Shown here piece after piece: positions 38,351-47,604 of a stretch of DNA of 64,000 bases. Below the pieces are notes generated by a model. That model was not told where the DNA came from. It ran no database searches and saw nothing but the letters and a program-made list of their open reading frames with translations. The stretch covers positions 62,207 to 126,206 of the forward strand of contig NZ_LMBZ01000011.1 in NCBI RefSeq assembly GCF_001439635.1, in the 5' to 3' direction. The position numbers and the translations under genes are program-made. The stretch comes from Solibacillus cecembensis. Its GTDB lineage: Bacteria > Bacillota > Bacilli > Bacillales_A > Planococcaceae. The stretch's first letter is position 1, and each line of letters begins with the position of its first letter.

Positions 38351-39781
38351 TTAACGATTTTTTTCTATTTCCTCATCTTCTCCCCAACATTCAACTTCTC
38401 CAATATTAGGTATGTTTTTCTTATAGAAAATAGGATTTTTTCCTTGTTTACGTTGTTTTAAATAATCATCAATAACCGGTTTGGCCACTTTCCAAAGTAA
38501 CAGAATAGCAATTAAATTGATGATAGCCATAATGCCCATAAATAGATCTGCTAAATCCCATACAACTTGTACCTTTGCAATTGAGCCAAACATAACAAAG
38601 CATACGACAAATATACGGAATACTAATAAACCCATTTTTGACTCTTTAATAAATCGAATATTCGATTCACCATAGTAGTAATTACCAATAACTGTACTGA
38701 AGGCAAACATAAATACAATGATTGCTAAGAAACTCCCTGCCCAATCACCTAAGTTTCCAACTAAAGAAGCTTGAGTTAAATTGACTGAAGTAGCGTCAGA
38801 TTGAAGATATGCATCACCTAGTAATACGATTGCAGCAGTTGCAGTACATACTACTAATGTGTCAATAAATACACCAAGTGCTTGAATCAAACCTTGCTTT
38901 ACTGGATGGGAAACAGATGCAGTTGCTGCTGCATTCGGTGCAGAACCCATCCCTGCTTCATTGGAGAATAAACCACGTTTAATCCCATTCATAATGGCTG
39001 CTCCTATCATTCCGGCAAAAGCTTCTTCCAAACCGAAGGCAGATTTAATAATTAGGACAAACACATTCGGAAGTTCAGAAATATTTAAGACTACAACAAT
39101 GAGTGCAAGTACAATATACAAAATTGCCATGACCGGAACAACTACTTGTGTAAAGCTTACAATTCTCTTTAACCCACCAAAGACAATAATTGCTGTTAAA
39201 ACCGCTAGTATTAAACCTACAACAACACGATTTATACCAAAACTATCTTCAAAAGCAATGGAAATCGTATTTGCCTGTACTGCATTAAAAATAAAACCGT
39301 AAGTGATTGTAATCGCGATGGCAAAAAGAATACCCATCCATCTTTTATTTAAACCCTTCTCCATATAATAGGCAGGGCCACCACGGAACAATCCAGTATT
39401 TTTGTCTTTCACTTTATATACTTGTGCTAATGTACTTTCAATTAATGCAGATGCCGCCCCAATTAGCGCAATCATCCACATCCAAAATATCGCACCAGGA
39501 CCACCTAGAGCAATTGCCGTCGCAACACCCGCTATATTCCCAGTTCCAATACGAGATGCCGCAGATATTGTAAAGGCTTGGAAAGAAGATATTCCTTTTT
39601 TCCCTGACTTATCTGTTGGTGCTGCTTCTGTAATGAGTTTAAACATTTCTGGAATTAATCTAAATTGAATAAACTTTGTTTTAAAGGTTACAAATATACC
39701 CGTTCCTACTAACAATATAATTAATACATATGAATATAATAATGTATTTATTTCATTCAATATATTGCCAAACCAATCCAT
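38351..39781 (-). CDS. Sodium:alanine/glycine symporter (AGCS family)
   Basis: Takes up alanine or glycine with sodium. The 476-aa membrane protein has about eleven helices and the AGCS signature GTGNIAGVATAIALGGPGAIFW, followed by FRGGPAYYMEKGL and GMGSAPNAAATA. The C-terminal tail is charged. It is AlsT-like; the amino acid preference is not readable. No glycine riboswitch was seen upstream. Confidence 0.93.
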   Translation of the reverse strand: MDWFGNILNEINTLLYSYVLIILLVGTGIFVTFKTKFIQFRLIPEMFKLITEAAPTDKSGKKGISSFQAFTISAASRIGTGNIAGVATAIALGGPGAIFWMWMIALIGAASALIESTLAQVYKVKDKNTGLFRGGPAYYMEKGLNKRWMGILFAIAITITYGFIFNAVQANTISIAFEDSFGINRVVVGLILAVLTAIIVFGGLKRIVSFTQVVVPVMAILYIVLALIVVVLNISELPNVFVLIIKSAFGLEEAFAGMIGAAIMNGIKRGLFSNEAGMGSAPNAAATASVSHPVKQGLIQALGVFIDTLVVCTATAAIVLLGDAYLQSDATSVNLTQASLVGNLGDWAGSFLAIIVFMFAFSTVIGNYYYGESNIRFIKESKMGLLVFRIFVVCFVMFGSIAKVQVVWDLADLFMGIMAIINLIAILLLWKVAKPVIDDYLKQRKQGKNPIFYKKNIPNIGEVECWGEDEEIEKNR

Positions 39782-39906
39782 AGATTCACTTCCTTCATTT
39801 AAGAGTATCTAGTTGCCATTGAAATAAATTAGTATACATTTACAACAAAATAAATTATAACATGCTAATTATTATATTAACATATTTATCAAATTTTTAA
39901 CTTACC

Positions 39907-40773
39907 TCACCTTTTCCGTTGATATGTAGATAAAACGACTCCTCCAACAATAAATAGTGAACCTAATATTTCCGCTCCTGTTATTGGTTTATATAGCAAG
40001 ATTAATCCCATAACCATTGCTACAAAAGGCTCTAGATTGGATAATATCGAAGCCTTTGAAGCGTCGACATGTCTAATATTATTATTCCAAATTAATGTTG
40101 CGATACCATGCACAACAACGGCCGTTCCAATGAGAAATAGCCAATCTGACAGTTGCGTGCTTACATGTAAAGGCTTGTCTAATGTAAAAGCAAAAGGAAT
40201 CGACACAATGAAACCGACAACATTTGAATATAAAGTAATCGTAAGTGGATCTATTCTATGAGAAAGGAGCCTCGTCATAATAATCATAATAGCGAATGTT
40301 ATCATCGTTAGAACAATCCAAAATAGACCTTTATCAATATGCAAAGAAGATATATCTCCTTTTGCTACAACGAAATAAATACCGAGGAGTGCTACAATGG
40401 ATCCCAAAAACATACGAATCGTTAATTTTTCTTTCAAGAAAATAGCTGCTAATACACCCGTTAAAATAGGCGTAGTTGCCAAAATTAATGCAGATGTTGT
40501 TGGATCAGCTGTTTGTAACCCCACAAAAAAAGACCATTGATTAATAAAAACACCAATAACCCCTAGTAAAATAACGATGAGTAAATCCGATTTATTCACT
40601 CGTTTAAAGTGTTTTTTATATAATGATATTCCCATTAAAAATAGTACAATAAATAGCAGTCTAAGCATCGTTAATAACGTTGGAGAAAAGTCTTGTACTA
40701 ACATCTTCCCAAATACAAAGTTGCTTCCCCATACCATCACACAAACTGTTAGCCAAGCATATGCTTTGAACAT
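39907..40773 (-). CDS. EamA/DMT family transporter
   Basis: A ten-helix exporter-type protein with two EamA repeats (first: MVWGSNFVFGKMLVQDFSP; second begins near MITFAIMIIMTRLLSH). The start is the ATG at 40771-40773 after GAGGGTGA, giving 288 aa that begin MFKAYAWLTVCVMVWGSN. Substrate unknown; metabolite efflux is typical for the family. Confidence 0.9.
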   Translation of the reverse strand: MFKAYAWLTVCVMVWGSNFVFGKMLVQDFSPTLLTMLRLLFIVLFLMGISLYKKHFKRVNKSDLLIVILLGVIGVFINQWSFFVGLQTADPTTSALILATTPILTGVLAAIFLKEKLTIRMFLGSIVALLGIYFVVAKGDISSLHIDKGLFWIVLTMITFAIMIIMTRLLSHRIDPLTITLYSNVVGFIVSIPFAFTLDKPLHVSTQLSDWLFLIGTAVVVHGIATLIWNNNIRHVDASKASILSNLEPFVAMVMGLILLYKPITGAEILGSLFIVGGVVLSTYQRKR

Positions 40774-40915
40774 ATTGATCACCCTCTCTACACCAAATGC
40801 TAACTGTCCTATTCTATACTTACTCGGGTTTATAGTATACATTTTTGATTGGATGTGTGAACTATATTTAACAAGTTTATCCCTTTTTACAAAGAGATAA
40901 ACCGATTAAAAATAC

Positions 40916-40941
40916 TCCACAAACTTGTAATATAGTTGTCC
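40916..40941 (-). repeat. Weak rlmH-tail-like repeat (outermost candidate)
   Basis: It matches the copy at 46845-46870 at 20 of 26 positions, including a shared run on the minus strand (TATTACAAGT), but matches the rlmH end itself less well. It has the same orientation as the other copies. It may be a decayed attachment-site scar or chance. Confidence 0.4.
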
Positions 40942-40981
40942 CTCACTTGTAGAATTGCAGTTTTAATATTTGATTAAACAC

Positions 40982-41015
40982 AAAAAAAGAATAGGACATA
41001 CTCACATCCTATTCC
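40982..41015 (-). terminator. Terminator downstream of the two-component system
   Basis: GAATAGGA and TCCTATTC form an 8-bp stem on the minus strand followed by TTTTTTT. It lies about 180 bases past the kinase stop, beyond the repeat element. Confidence 0.8.
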
Positions 41016-41024
41016 TCCATATCA

Positions 41025-41190
41025 ATTACGCCTCGGCGTAATTGCGTCCAGATTTTTTCGAGCTCGCTCGAAAAACTTCCCTTAAAAATCTGTGACATCC
41101 GCCGGGGCTTGGGTCAACACGATGTTGATTACAAAGGCGTTGTCACAGGACGTGACGGGTTTAGCCTTTGTTCCCCAATTCTGCTGAATC
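41025..41190 (-). repeat. Dispersed palindromic repeat, copy B (longer)
   Basis: On the minus strand it reads CCCCGGCGGATGTCACAG, then the palindrome TTTTTCGAGC-GA-GCTCGAAAAA, then a second palindrome AATTACGCC-GA-GGCGTAATT. The outer part (41110-41190) adds a GTCAC-AG-GACGTGAC-like hairpin. The first half matches copy A at 37227 in inverted orientation. It fills the gap between the EamA transporter and the sensor kinase. Confidence 0.85.
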
Positions 41191-41198
41191 AAGTTAAA

Positions 41199-43274
41199 TT
41201 ATTCTTTTGTAAACTTCGGTAAATAAATCATCGCTTTGAATAAATCGCCATCAACTTGAACGATAAACTTGCCGCGCTGAATATTAATTAGGCTTTCGGC
41301 AATCGATAACCCTAACCCGCTACCTTGGCTCGTTCTTGATTCATCTCCGCGCGTAAAGCGTTCCATTAGCTCATCCGCTGAAATATTTAATTCATATGCT
41401 GAAATGTTTTTAAAGGTTACACGTATTTCATTTTCTAAATCTTCCACATCAATATACACCCTTGATGCAGGCTGTGCGTATTTAAAAATATTCGAGAATA
41501 AATTTTCGATAGAGCGCCATAGCAGTTTGCCATCAGCCTCCACATACACCTTTTCTGTTGGGTGAGCTAACTTAAAATCTAATGCCGACGCTTCAATTTT
41601 TTCATCCATCTCTCCTATGCCTTGCGTTAGTAATGATACGATATCAATTCGTTCTAACTGAACAGGCATACTACCACTTGAAGCTTTCGCCGCTTCGAAT
41701 AAATCATCCGTTAAACTTTTAAGTCTTTTCGATTTTTGATCTAACACATCGATATACTCAGCAATTTTTTCAGGATTATTTTCGATTTTTAATAAATCGA
41801 CATACGTAATAATGGACGTCAATGGTGTTCTGATATCATGAGAAACATTTGTAATGAGCTCTGTTTTTAAACGCTCGCTCTTAATCCCACTATCCACTGA
41901 CTTATTTAATCCATCGGTAATACGATTAATATTCGTTGCAAGTTGACTAAATTCACCTTTACCACCCACTTCAATTCGGTAATGAAGCTCGCCATTTTTA
42001 ACTTGCTCTACGCCTTCTTTAATGCGGTTAAACGACTTCACTTTCTTTAGTGCAAGCCAAGCTGCAAGACCAATCGTAATTGGGAACATGAAAAATGTTG
42101 CCACAACAACTACGGGATAACCAATGACAAGAAGTACGGTTTTCACACCGAGACTGCCACTATCAAAGACATGTTTTACAGCAAGAAATGCCTTTTTAAG
42201 CAGTTGATAAATGAGTGTATGTGAAAGTATTGATCTATTTTTGATATGCTTAACGAGTGATAAAATCAGCAGTAAGGCTATGCTAAAAATAGGTACTGTA
42301 AGAAGCATATATATATCGTGGAACCCTTCAATAACTAACGCGATCGACATCGAAACTAAACTAATGACGATTACAATATTGAGATCATTATATAGTTTAT
42401 CCATAACATTCAAATGAACTTCTTTATCTTTAAATGATGTTCTGCCAATCACTATAATTAAATAAACAAAAGTTAAAATTAATCCTGCTACATATACAAG
42501 GAATTCATTAAGTAAGCGTTTAGAAATTGCTTTATTACTTTCCCACTCTTGTATTTTTTGTTGTAAGTAAGGTTCTTTATACGCCATGTAAATGACATCT
42601 GTTTGTGGATTCAGCCTATCAATTTCATGCATAAAGTAATCAAAATATCGACTTTCTTTCGCTTCATTTGGGACCATCTTTTGTTGATAATCCTCAAATA
42701 ACATATACGTACTATACGCCTCAAATTGTTCTTTCTTATTAAATCCACTATTAGAAAATACTTGCTCACCATTACTCGCATAATAGATGATTCCTTTATT
42801 TGCTTCTAAAGTGCTGAGTAACCGGTAAAATTCCCTTACCTGCTCTCTCATGCTTTCGTCTTTTTTACGATTGATGTCATCAGCATATGTTTCTTTAAAT
42901 ATGCGATGATTTTCCTTATCACTCAAATTTGGATTATATTCGTATGGATAACTTAATTCAGTATAAAAATTTCTTTCAATTTGTCTAATATCTTCTTTAG
43001 TTAGTGTTTTCCCGCTTAAAATATGTTCTTCACTTTTATATTTCCCGATTATTTGTGCTAAAGGGGAAATAATGCGGTAACTTTCATCAGCGAATGCTCG
43101 GCTTTCAAAATAATTTTTTTGATTTATGCTACTAAGATGAATCTCATTTACTTCCATATTAATAATCGCCTTAACTGTACCCGTTATACAAACGACCGCA
43201 AGTAGAAACACAATCACTTTCGTAATGAGTGCATGACTAATATTTCTCAATTTTATACCCAACTCCCCATACAA
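41199..43274 (-). CDS. Membrane sensor histidine kinase
   Basis: Sensor of a two-component system with the response regulator at 43237. An N-terminal membrane helix and a roughly 220-residue external segment are followed by several further helices, a HAMP-like segment (EGVEQVKNGELHYRIEV), the phospho-acceptor HisKA (NVSHDIRTPLTSI) and an HATPase domain (FTRGDESRTSQGSGLGLSIA). The listed start overlaps the regulator by 38 bases; the TTG at 43250 may be the real start. The stimulus is unknown. Confidence 0.9.
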   Translation of the reverse strand: MYGELGIKLRNISHALITKVIVFLLAVVCITGTVKAIINMEVNEIHLSSINQKNYFESRAFADESYRIISPLAQIIGKYKSEEHILSGKTLTKEDIRQIERNFYTELSYPYEYNPNLSDKENHRIFKETYADDINRKKDESMREQVREFYRLLSTLEANKGIIYYASNGEQVFSNSGFNKKEQFEAYSTYMLFEDYQQKMVPNEAKESRYFDYFMHEIDRLNPQTDVIYMAYKEPYLQQKIQEWESNKAISKRLLNEFLVYVAGLILTFVYLIIVIGRTSFKDKEVHLNVMDKLYNDLNIVIVISLVSMSIALVIEGFHDIYMLLTVPIFSIALLLILSLVKHIKNRSILSHTLIYQLLKKAFLAVKHVFDSGSLGVKTVLLVIGYPVVVVATFFMFPITIGLAAWLALKKVKSFNRIKEGVEQVKNGELHYRIEVGGKGEFSQLATNINRITDGLNKSVDSGIKSERLKTELITNVSHDIRTPLTSIITYVDLLKIENNPEKIAEYIDVLDQKSKRLKSLTDDLFEAAKASSGSMPVQLERIDIVSLLTQGIGEMDEKIEASALDFKLAHPTEKVYVEADGKLLWRSIENLFSNIFKYAQPASRVYIDVEDLENEIRVTFKNISAYELNISADELMERFTRGDESRTSQGSGLGLSIAESLINIQRGKFIVQVDGDLFKAMIYLPKFTKE

Positions 43275-43929
43275 CTTTTAAATACTTCGGCTCTTTCGGA
43301 TTAATTTCAATTTTTTCTCGAATCTTTCGAATATGAACCGCCACCGTATTTTCTGGATTAACGGCCCTTTCATTCCATACCTTTTCATAAATCTCTTCAA
43401 TTGTGAATACTCTCCCCGCATTTGCTGTGAGAAGCTTTACGATTTTATACTGCACTGGTGTTAAATGAACTTCAGCATGATCAACGGAAATGACCTTTTG
43501 TTCATCATCAATCGTAAGCCCACCCGTTTGAAATACGTGATTACTCACCTCAAGACTGCCAAATGTCGTATACCGTCTTAGCTGCGATTTCACTCTGGCC
43601 ATCAGTTCCAATGGATTAAACGGCTTGGCCATATAATCATCTGCCCCAATATTTAACCCGAGTATCTTATCATGATCCTCCGACTTAGCAGAAAGCATAA
43701 TTAACGGAATCATATTATCTTGCCGAATTTTCATCGTCGCCGTAATCCCGTCCATTTTTGGCATCATAATATCCATAATAATGAGGTGAATCACATGTTC
43801 TTGAACAAGCTCAATTGCCTCAATCCCGTCGTACGCTTTGAATACTTGATATCCTTCATTTTCTAAATAAATGCTAATCGCTCTTACAATTTCTTTATCA
43901 TCATCACAAATCAAAATGTTCAATTCCAT
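43237..43929 (-). CDS. OmpR-family response regulator
   Basis: A 230-aa DNA-binding regulator with a receiver domain (LICDDDKE acidic pair, phospho-Asp in IIMDIMMPKMDG, Lys in MLSAKS) and a winged-helix output domain (VHIRKIREKIEINPKEPKYL, VWGVGYKI ending). It is translated just before the sensor kinase, with overlap. Target genes are unknown; no direct repeats typical of its operator were noticed. Confidence 0.95.
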   Translation of the reverse strand: MELNILICDDDKEIVRAISIYLENEGYQVFKAYDGIEAIELVQEHVIHLIIMDIMMPKMDGITATMKIRQDNMIPLIMLSAKSEDHDKILGLNIGADDYMAKPFNPLELMARVKSQLRRYTTFGSLEVSNHVFQTGGLTIDDEQKVISVDHAEVHLTPVQYKIVKLLTANAGRVFTIEEIYEKVWNERAVNPENTVAVHIRKIREKIEINPKEPKYLKVVWGVGYKIEKY

Positions 43930-44072
43930 TCACTCCTCCAACTCTTTAGGTTCCCGCAATCACCCCTATAGGATTCGTATAAGGTTATGATACTAATTAA
44001 ATCTTAACAAACACACACATTAATTCTTAAGACTTTCTTAGTGTTTTGCCCATTTTAATGGGAAGAGACACA

Positions 44073-44117
44073 TAAAAAAGGCTTGTCATAAGTATAGAAC
44101 ACTTACAACAAGCCTAA
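44073..44117 (-). terminator. Terminator after the chemoreceptor gene
   Basis: AGGCTTGTTGTAAGTG and the matching arm (ATACTTATGACAAGCCT) pair on the minus strand with small mismatches, followed by TTTTTT. Confidence 0.85.
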
Positions 44118-44144
44118 ATCATTTATATATTTTATTGCCGTAAA

Positions 44145-46196
44145 TTACAATTTAAATTGCTGCACGGCCATTTCCAATTCACTTGACATTCGAGCTAACT
44201 CTTGAGAAACTGCTGAAACCTCTTCCATTGAAGCACTCATTTCTTCAGAAGATGCCGCGACGTTTTGTGAATAATTATTTACTTCTATACTCGTCTTTGA
44301 AACTTTTTCTATGTGAACTACTACTTCAGCTATATGATTTTTCATGTTTTCCATTGCTATGCTAGCCTCAGTAATTTTTGTTGTACCCGCGAGAATGGAA
44401 TCTTTAATTTCTCCAAACGCTTTCCCGCTTTCATTCACAAGCTTCATACCTTCTTTTGCTGAATTTACCCCTAGATTGACAAGGCCCATTGAATCTTCAA
44501 TACCTTTTCCGATATCTTGAATAATTTCATTGATTTGCAATGCGGAGTTGCTAGATTGCTCGGCAAGTTTTCGAACTTCATCTGCTACTACTGCAAATCC
44601 TTTTCCATGTTCACCCGCTCTTGCCGCTTCAATTGCAGCATTCAAAGCTAGTAAATTCGTTTGCTCTGAAATAGACTGTATCATCAAGCTAATTTGTCTA
44701 ACTTCATTGGATTTTTCGTTTAACATGCTAATTTTTTCAGCAGATGAGCTCACATTTTTATCAATTTCACTCATCTGATTTACCGTTTGTTCAACGACAT
44801 CACTACCTTGCTTGGCCGTTTCCGTTGAATAATGAATCGAATCTTTTACGTTGCCCATACTCACTGTCACATCATCTACATGCTTAATCACTTCATTGAT
44901 AATACCTACTGCGTTTTTCATAGCGGCATCCTGTTCATCCGCTCCAGTAGCAACAAGTTGAATCGATTCAGATATTTCATTAGAAGCTGTTTGATTTTGG
45001 ATTGAAGATGCTGCCAGCTCTTCGGATGTAGCGGATAATTGTTGAGATTCATGCGCAATTTTTTGCATCGTTTCTTTTAAACTGTTTGACATCGTATTGA
45101 AATTCTTGCCCATATCCCCAATTTCATCATTTACCTTTACCGTGACTTGTTGAGTTAAATCACCTTTAGACATCGCTAAAGATACATCACTAATACTATT
45201 AATTCTCTTCGTTATACGTAAACTCATAATAATAGAAGCGATTACAGCAAGAATGGCAATAACTCCACCTATTACGAAAAGCATTGTTCGTATGAAAGTC
45301 GCTGTACTTAATATTTCAGCTTTCTTGATGACAGCAATATACTTCCACCCTTCAATTTCAGAAGAAATTGTATTTAACATATAGTCTTCGCCATCTAATT
45401 CAGTTTCAAATAAGCCATCTTCCTCGAAAAAATCTAATGATGGGATATTTAATGAAGAAATTGGTTGGAAATTCAATTCAGAATTTTTTGGATGTGCAAG
45501 GATTGTTCCATCTTCTTGTGCAAGAATTACATAACCATCTTTACCTATATTGATTTCCTTAATTATATCTGTTAAGCCATCCAAACTTACATCTAAACCT
45601 AACACACCAGTTTGTTTTCCATCTTTTTCAATTGAAACGACATTACTTACGATAATTCCCTCTATCCCCGTTGCTGCATAGGCACTTGTTAATTTTACTT
45701 TCCCTGGTTCTTCAATACCTGCGCTGTACCAGGGGCGGTCTCGAGGATCAAAACCAGCTGGCACGGGACCTTCTGGATATTGGACATAGCCACCATCCGA
45801 TGTACCCATATAAATATAAGGAGCTTTAGGATGACTATCACTAAAACGAGAAAACACATCGAAAATAGCTTTCTCCTTCTCCCCATTTGCTGAAGGGGTC
45901 ATATCGATTGAACCTTCTCCTGCAATATCTTTATAGGAAGTAATCGTTGAATCGGCATCTACAACGAAACGGTCATTCGCCAATAAATTAACATTTTCCC
46001 TAATCGTTTCAAAATAGAGCGCAATTCCATTGTCCACCTGTTTAATTTCTTTCTCGCTGAAACTAATGTAATCATCCTTAGTTTTTTCGCTAACTATTTT
46101 ATTAACTATAACGCCAATAAGAACTATCGGTACTAATGATAGTAGTAAAGAGAGAACTAATAATTTTGCCTTGAACGAAAATCTTTTCTTATCCAT
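44145..46196 (-). CDS. Methyl-accepting chemotaxis protein (dCache sensor)
   Basis: A 683-aa chemoreceptor. Two membrane helices (about residues 9-30 and 302-325) bracket an external double-Cache domain ([21 protein letters not shown] is the small-molecule binding signature); a HAMP domain and a long methyl-accepting coiled coil follow, with [20 protein letters not shown] at the tip. The RDRPWY/ TSAY pattern resembles amino-acid-binding dCache receptors. Expression appears to be controlled by the c-di-GMP-I riboswitch and terminator upstream. Confidence 0.95.
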   Translation of the reverse strand: MDKKRFSFKAKLLVLSLLLSLVPIVLIGVIVNKIVSEKTKDDYISFSEKEIKQVDNGIALYFETIRENVNLLANDRFVVDADSTITSYKDIAGEGSIDMTPSANGEKEKAIFDVFSRFSDSHPKAPYIYMGTSDGGYVQYPEGPVPAGFDPRDRPWYSAGIEEPGKVKLTSAYAATGIEGIIVSNVVSIEKDGKQTGVLGLDVSLDGLTDIIKEINIGKDGYVILAQEDGTILAHPKNSELNFQPISSLNIPSLDFFEEDGLFETELDGEDYMLNTISSEIEGWKYIAVIKKAEILSTATFIRTMLFVIGGVIAILAVIASIIMSLRITKRINSISDVSLAMSKGDLTQQVTVKVNDEIGDMGKNFNTMSNSLKETMQKIAHESQQLSATSEELAASSIQNQTASNEISESIQLVATGADEQDAAMKNAVGIINEVIKHVDDVTVSMGNVKDSIHYSTETAKQGSDVVEQTVNQMSEIDKNVSSSAEKISMLNEKSNEVRQISLMIQSISEQTNLLALNAAIEAARAGEHGKGFAVVADEVRKLAEQSSNSALQINEIIQDIGKGIEDSMGLVNLGVNSAKEGMKLVNESGKAFGEIKDSILAGTTKITEASIAMENMKNHIAEVVVHIEKVSKTSIEVNNYSQNVAASSEEMSASMEEVSAVSQELARMSSELEMAVQQFKL

Positions 46197-46337
46197 TTCT
46201 ACAATCCTCTCCTTTTAATTAATAGTAGATTAAGCTTAGACTGCTATTGCTTTAAAGCTTTTAAATCGGTAATTTTTAGAATCTCTTAATTCTTTCTAGC
46301 TATGACTTTTCCCTATTGCCAGGTAGTTTTAAACACT

Positions 46338-46370
46338 CAAAAAGGCTAATCTATTTAATATAGAGTAGCC
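46338..46370 (-). terminator. Riboswitch-linked terminator in the chemoreceptor leader
   Basis: GGCTACTCTAT and ATAGATTAGCC form an 11-position stem (one mismatch) on the minus strand followed by TTTTTG. It lies about 25 bases downstream of the c-di-GMP aptamer and about 140 bases before the chemoreceptor start, the position of an expression platform. Confidence 0.85.
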
Positions 46371-46394
46371 AAGGAATTTATATATAGTAACTCA

Positions 46395-46510
46395 TAAATT
46401 CGGTAACCAGGCGATCATTGTTTATGATTAAAGGACTTTTGATAGTCCTCTAAACTTTAGATCCTAGGCTTTGCGTCCTGCCCTTTCGGAACAGTTTGCC
46501 TTTAACTTCT
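46395..46510 (-). ncRNA. Cyclic-di-GMP-I riboswitch (GEMM) controlling the chemoreceptor gene
   Basis: The minus strand carries AAGGCAAACTGTTCCGAAAGG, then GGACGCAAAGCCTAGGATCTA (46467-46477 holds the invariant GACGCAAAGCC), and near the 3' end GCCTGGTTACCG, which correspond in order to the conserved parts of the GEMM-I aptamer (GGCAAACC, GNRA tetraloop GAAA, GACGCAAAGCC, tetraloop receptor, GGGUUACCG). A rho-independent terminator follows. Binding of c-di-GMP would therefore switch transcription of the chemoreceptor. Confidence 0.92.
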
Positions 46511-46840
46511 ATAGCTTTAGTTTAAAATCACACCCACTTATAATCTCATGTTGCTCTACAAAATTCAAGGAAATTTAACAAATACTAGCCATTAATCTGT
46601 GATATATGACGTATAAGTATAGTCCAAAAGTATTGTGGTGGTGGTTTTTATTCGCTATATATAGAGGTTTATATTACAAGCAAACTTCTTTAGTGGGATC
46701 TTCATTTTGTACAACTAAATAACAAACGTATCTTGATAGTATAATGTCCTCTATTTCACGTTCTGCATTAGAACCGAGTCGGACCATTTTGTTGACATTA
46801 ACAAAATGATCACTAACTAGATACTAATAACATTCATAAA
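46511..46840. other. Intergenic stretch without a supported feature
   Basis: AT-rich DNA between the riboswitch and the rlmH-tail-like repeat. The riboswitch promoter should lie at its left edge, but no clear hexamer pair was found. No open frame with an SD was seen. Confidence 0.5.
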
Positions 46841-46844
46841 AAAA

Positions 46845-46870
46845 CGCACTTACTTGTAATACAGTTCTCC
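46845..46870 (-). repeat. rlmH-tail repeat copy (22 of 26)
   Basis: The minus strand reads GGAGAACTGTATTACAAGTAAGTGCG, against GGAGAACCGTACCATAAGTAAGTGCG at the end of rlmH (four differences, same orientation), and is followed by TTTTTTT like rlmH. It shares TGTTATGGAGAAC upstream with the copy at 48560. Interpreted as a decayed SCC-type attachment site. Confidence 0.7.
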
Positions 46871-46944
46871 ATAACACAGCTAAATGAAGCCCTCGCATTC
46901 TCACTTTTTTACAAAAACTTCAGTTGCGTAAAATTCAAAAGTTT

Positions 46945-47289
46945 CTATACGATTGGCTTTTCAAATATAAAGACCGATACAGCCATATCCTCTTCAACCT
47001 TTATATCAGAAAATAAATGAAGTAGCTTTGAATCGACAAGCTCTTCCATTCCTTCAGGGACTTGCACCTTATACACTTCTTGAATCATTTGAGTTCTAGC
47101 ATTATGAATTACTTTTTTACCTTCTTCAGCTTGTATGATAAATTTTTCAGTTGGTGTTAGAATGCCATACATAGTAGTGACAGCCATATTCTCCACGAAA
47201 TGAGTGTGGATTCTCTCCGGTCCTTTTCCATAGATTTCTTTACGAACCTTTCGTACAATTTCATTAAATACCGTTTCCCTTTTCTTCAT
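46945..47289 (-). CDS. DUF2294 family protein
   Basis: A 114-aa protein with the DUF2294 pattern: FNEIVRKVRKEIYGKGPERI near the N-terminus, TMYGILTPTEKFIIQ, and a C-terminal VSVFIFEKPI. Proteins of this family are small and cytosolic with no firmly known function (some annotations link them to Na-translocating decarboxylases, without proof). It stands alone between two rlmH-tail-like repeats, in a segment with a TRIC-type membrane protein gene. Confidence 0.8.
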   Translation of the reverse strand: MKKRETVFNEIVRKVRKEIYGKGPERIHTHFVENMAVTTMYGILTPTEKFIIQAEEGKKVIHNARTQMIQEVYKVQVPEGMEELVDSKLLHLFSDIKVEEDMAVSVFIFEKPIV

Positions 47290-47500
47290 GTTTTCGCCCC
47301 CTGTTTATTCAAAACTATACATCAAAATTGTAGGAAAATTAAATTACCCTCTATGTTCTTTTTAAACAGAGTAGTATAATGGAAGAAATGCACATAATTT
47401 AGCCACTCTTTTAAATGGAATTCTAATAATTTTTTTGTTAGAACGCTATTTTGGTTTTTCAATAATGGATTGATTCATTAGTAGGTATTGCTAATTGATT

Positions 47501-47549
47501 ACTCCACTACAAGGTCTTTTTACAAGACTTCTTGTGGTGGAGTTTTTTT
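47501..47549 (+). terminator. Terminator hairpin in the leader of the TRIC-type gene
   Basis: CTCCACTACAAG and CTTGTGGTGGAG pair over 12 positions (one G-U) and are followed by TTTTTTT, 55 bases before the start codon on the same strand. A TATAAT-like hexamer lies near 47380. It could be an attenuator in a roughly 200-base leader or the end of a small RNA. Confidence 0.75.
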
Positions 47550-47604
47550 GTGTAGAAATTTAACTTGCACTTCCTACTAAAAATAATAAGGGGGTTTTTA
47601 AAGT

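Noticed and set aside
40918..40937. Reading the weak repeat as a firm attachment site
   Set aside because: Only 20 of 26 match the most diverged copy; kept at low confidence.
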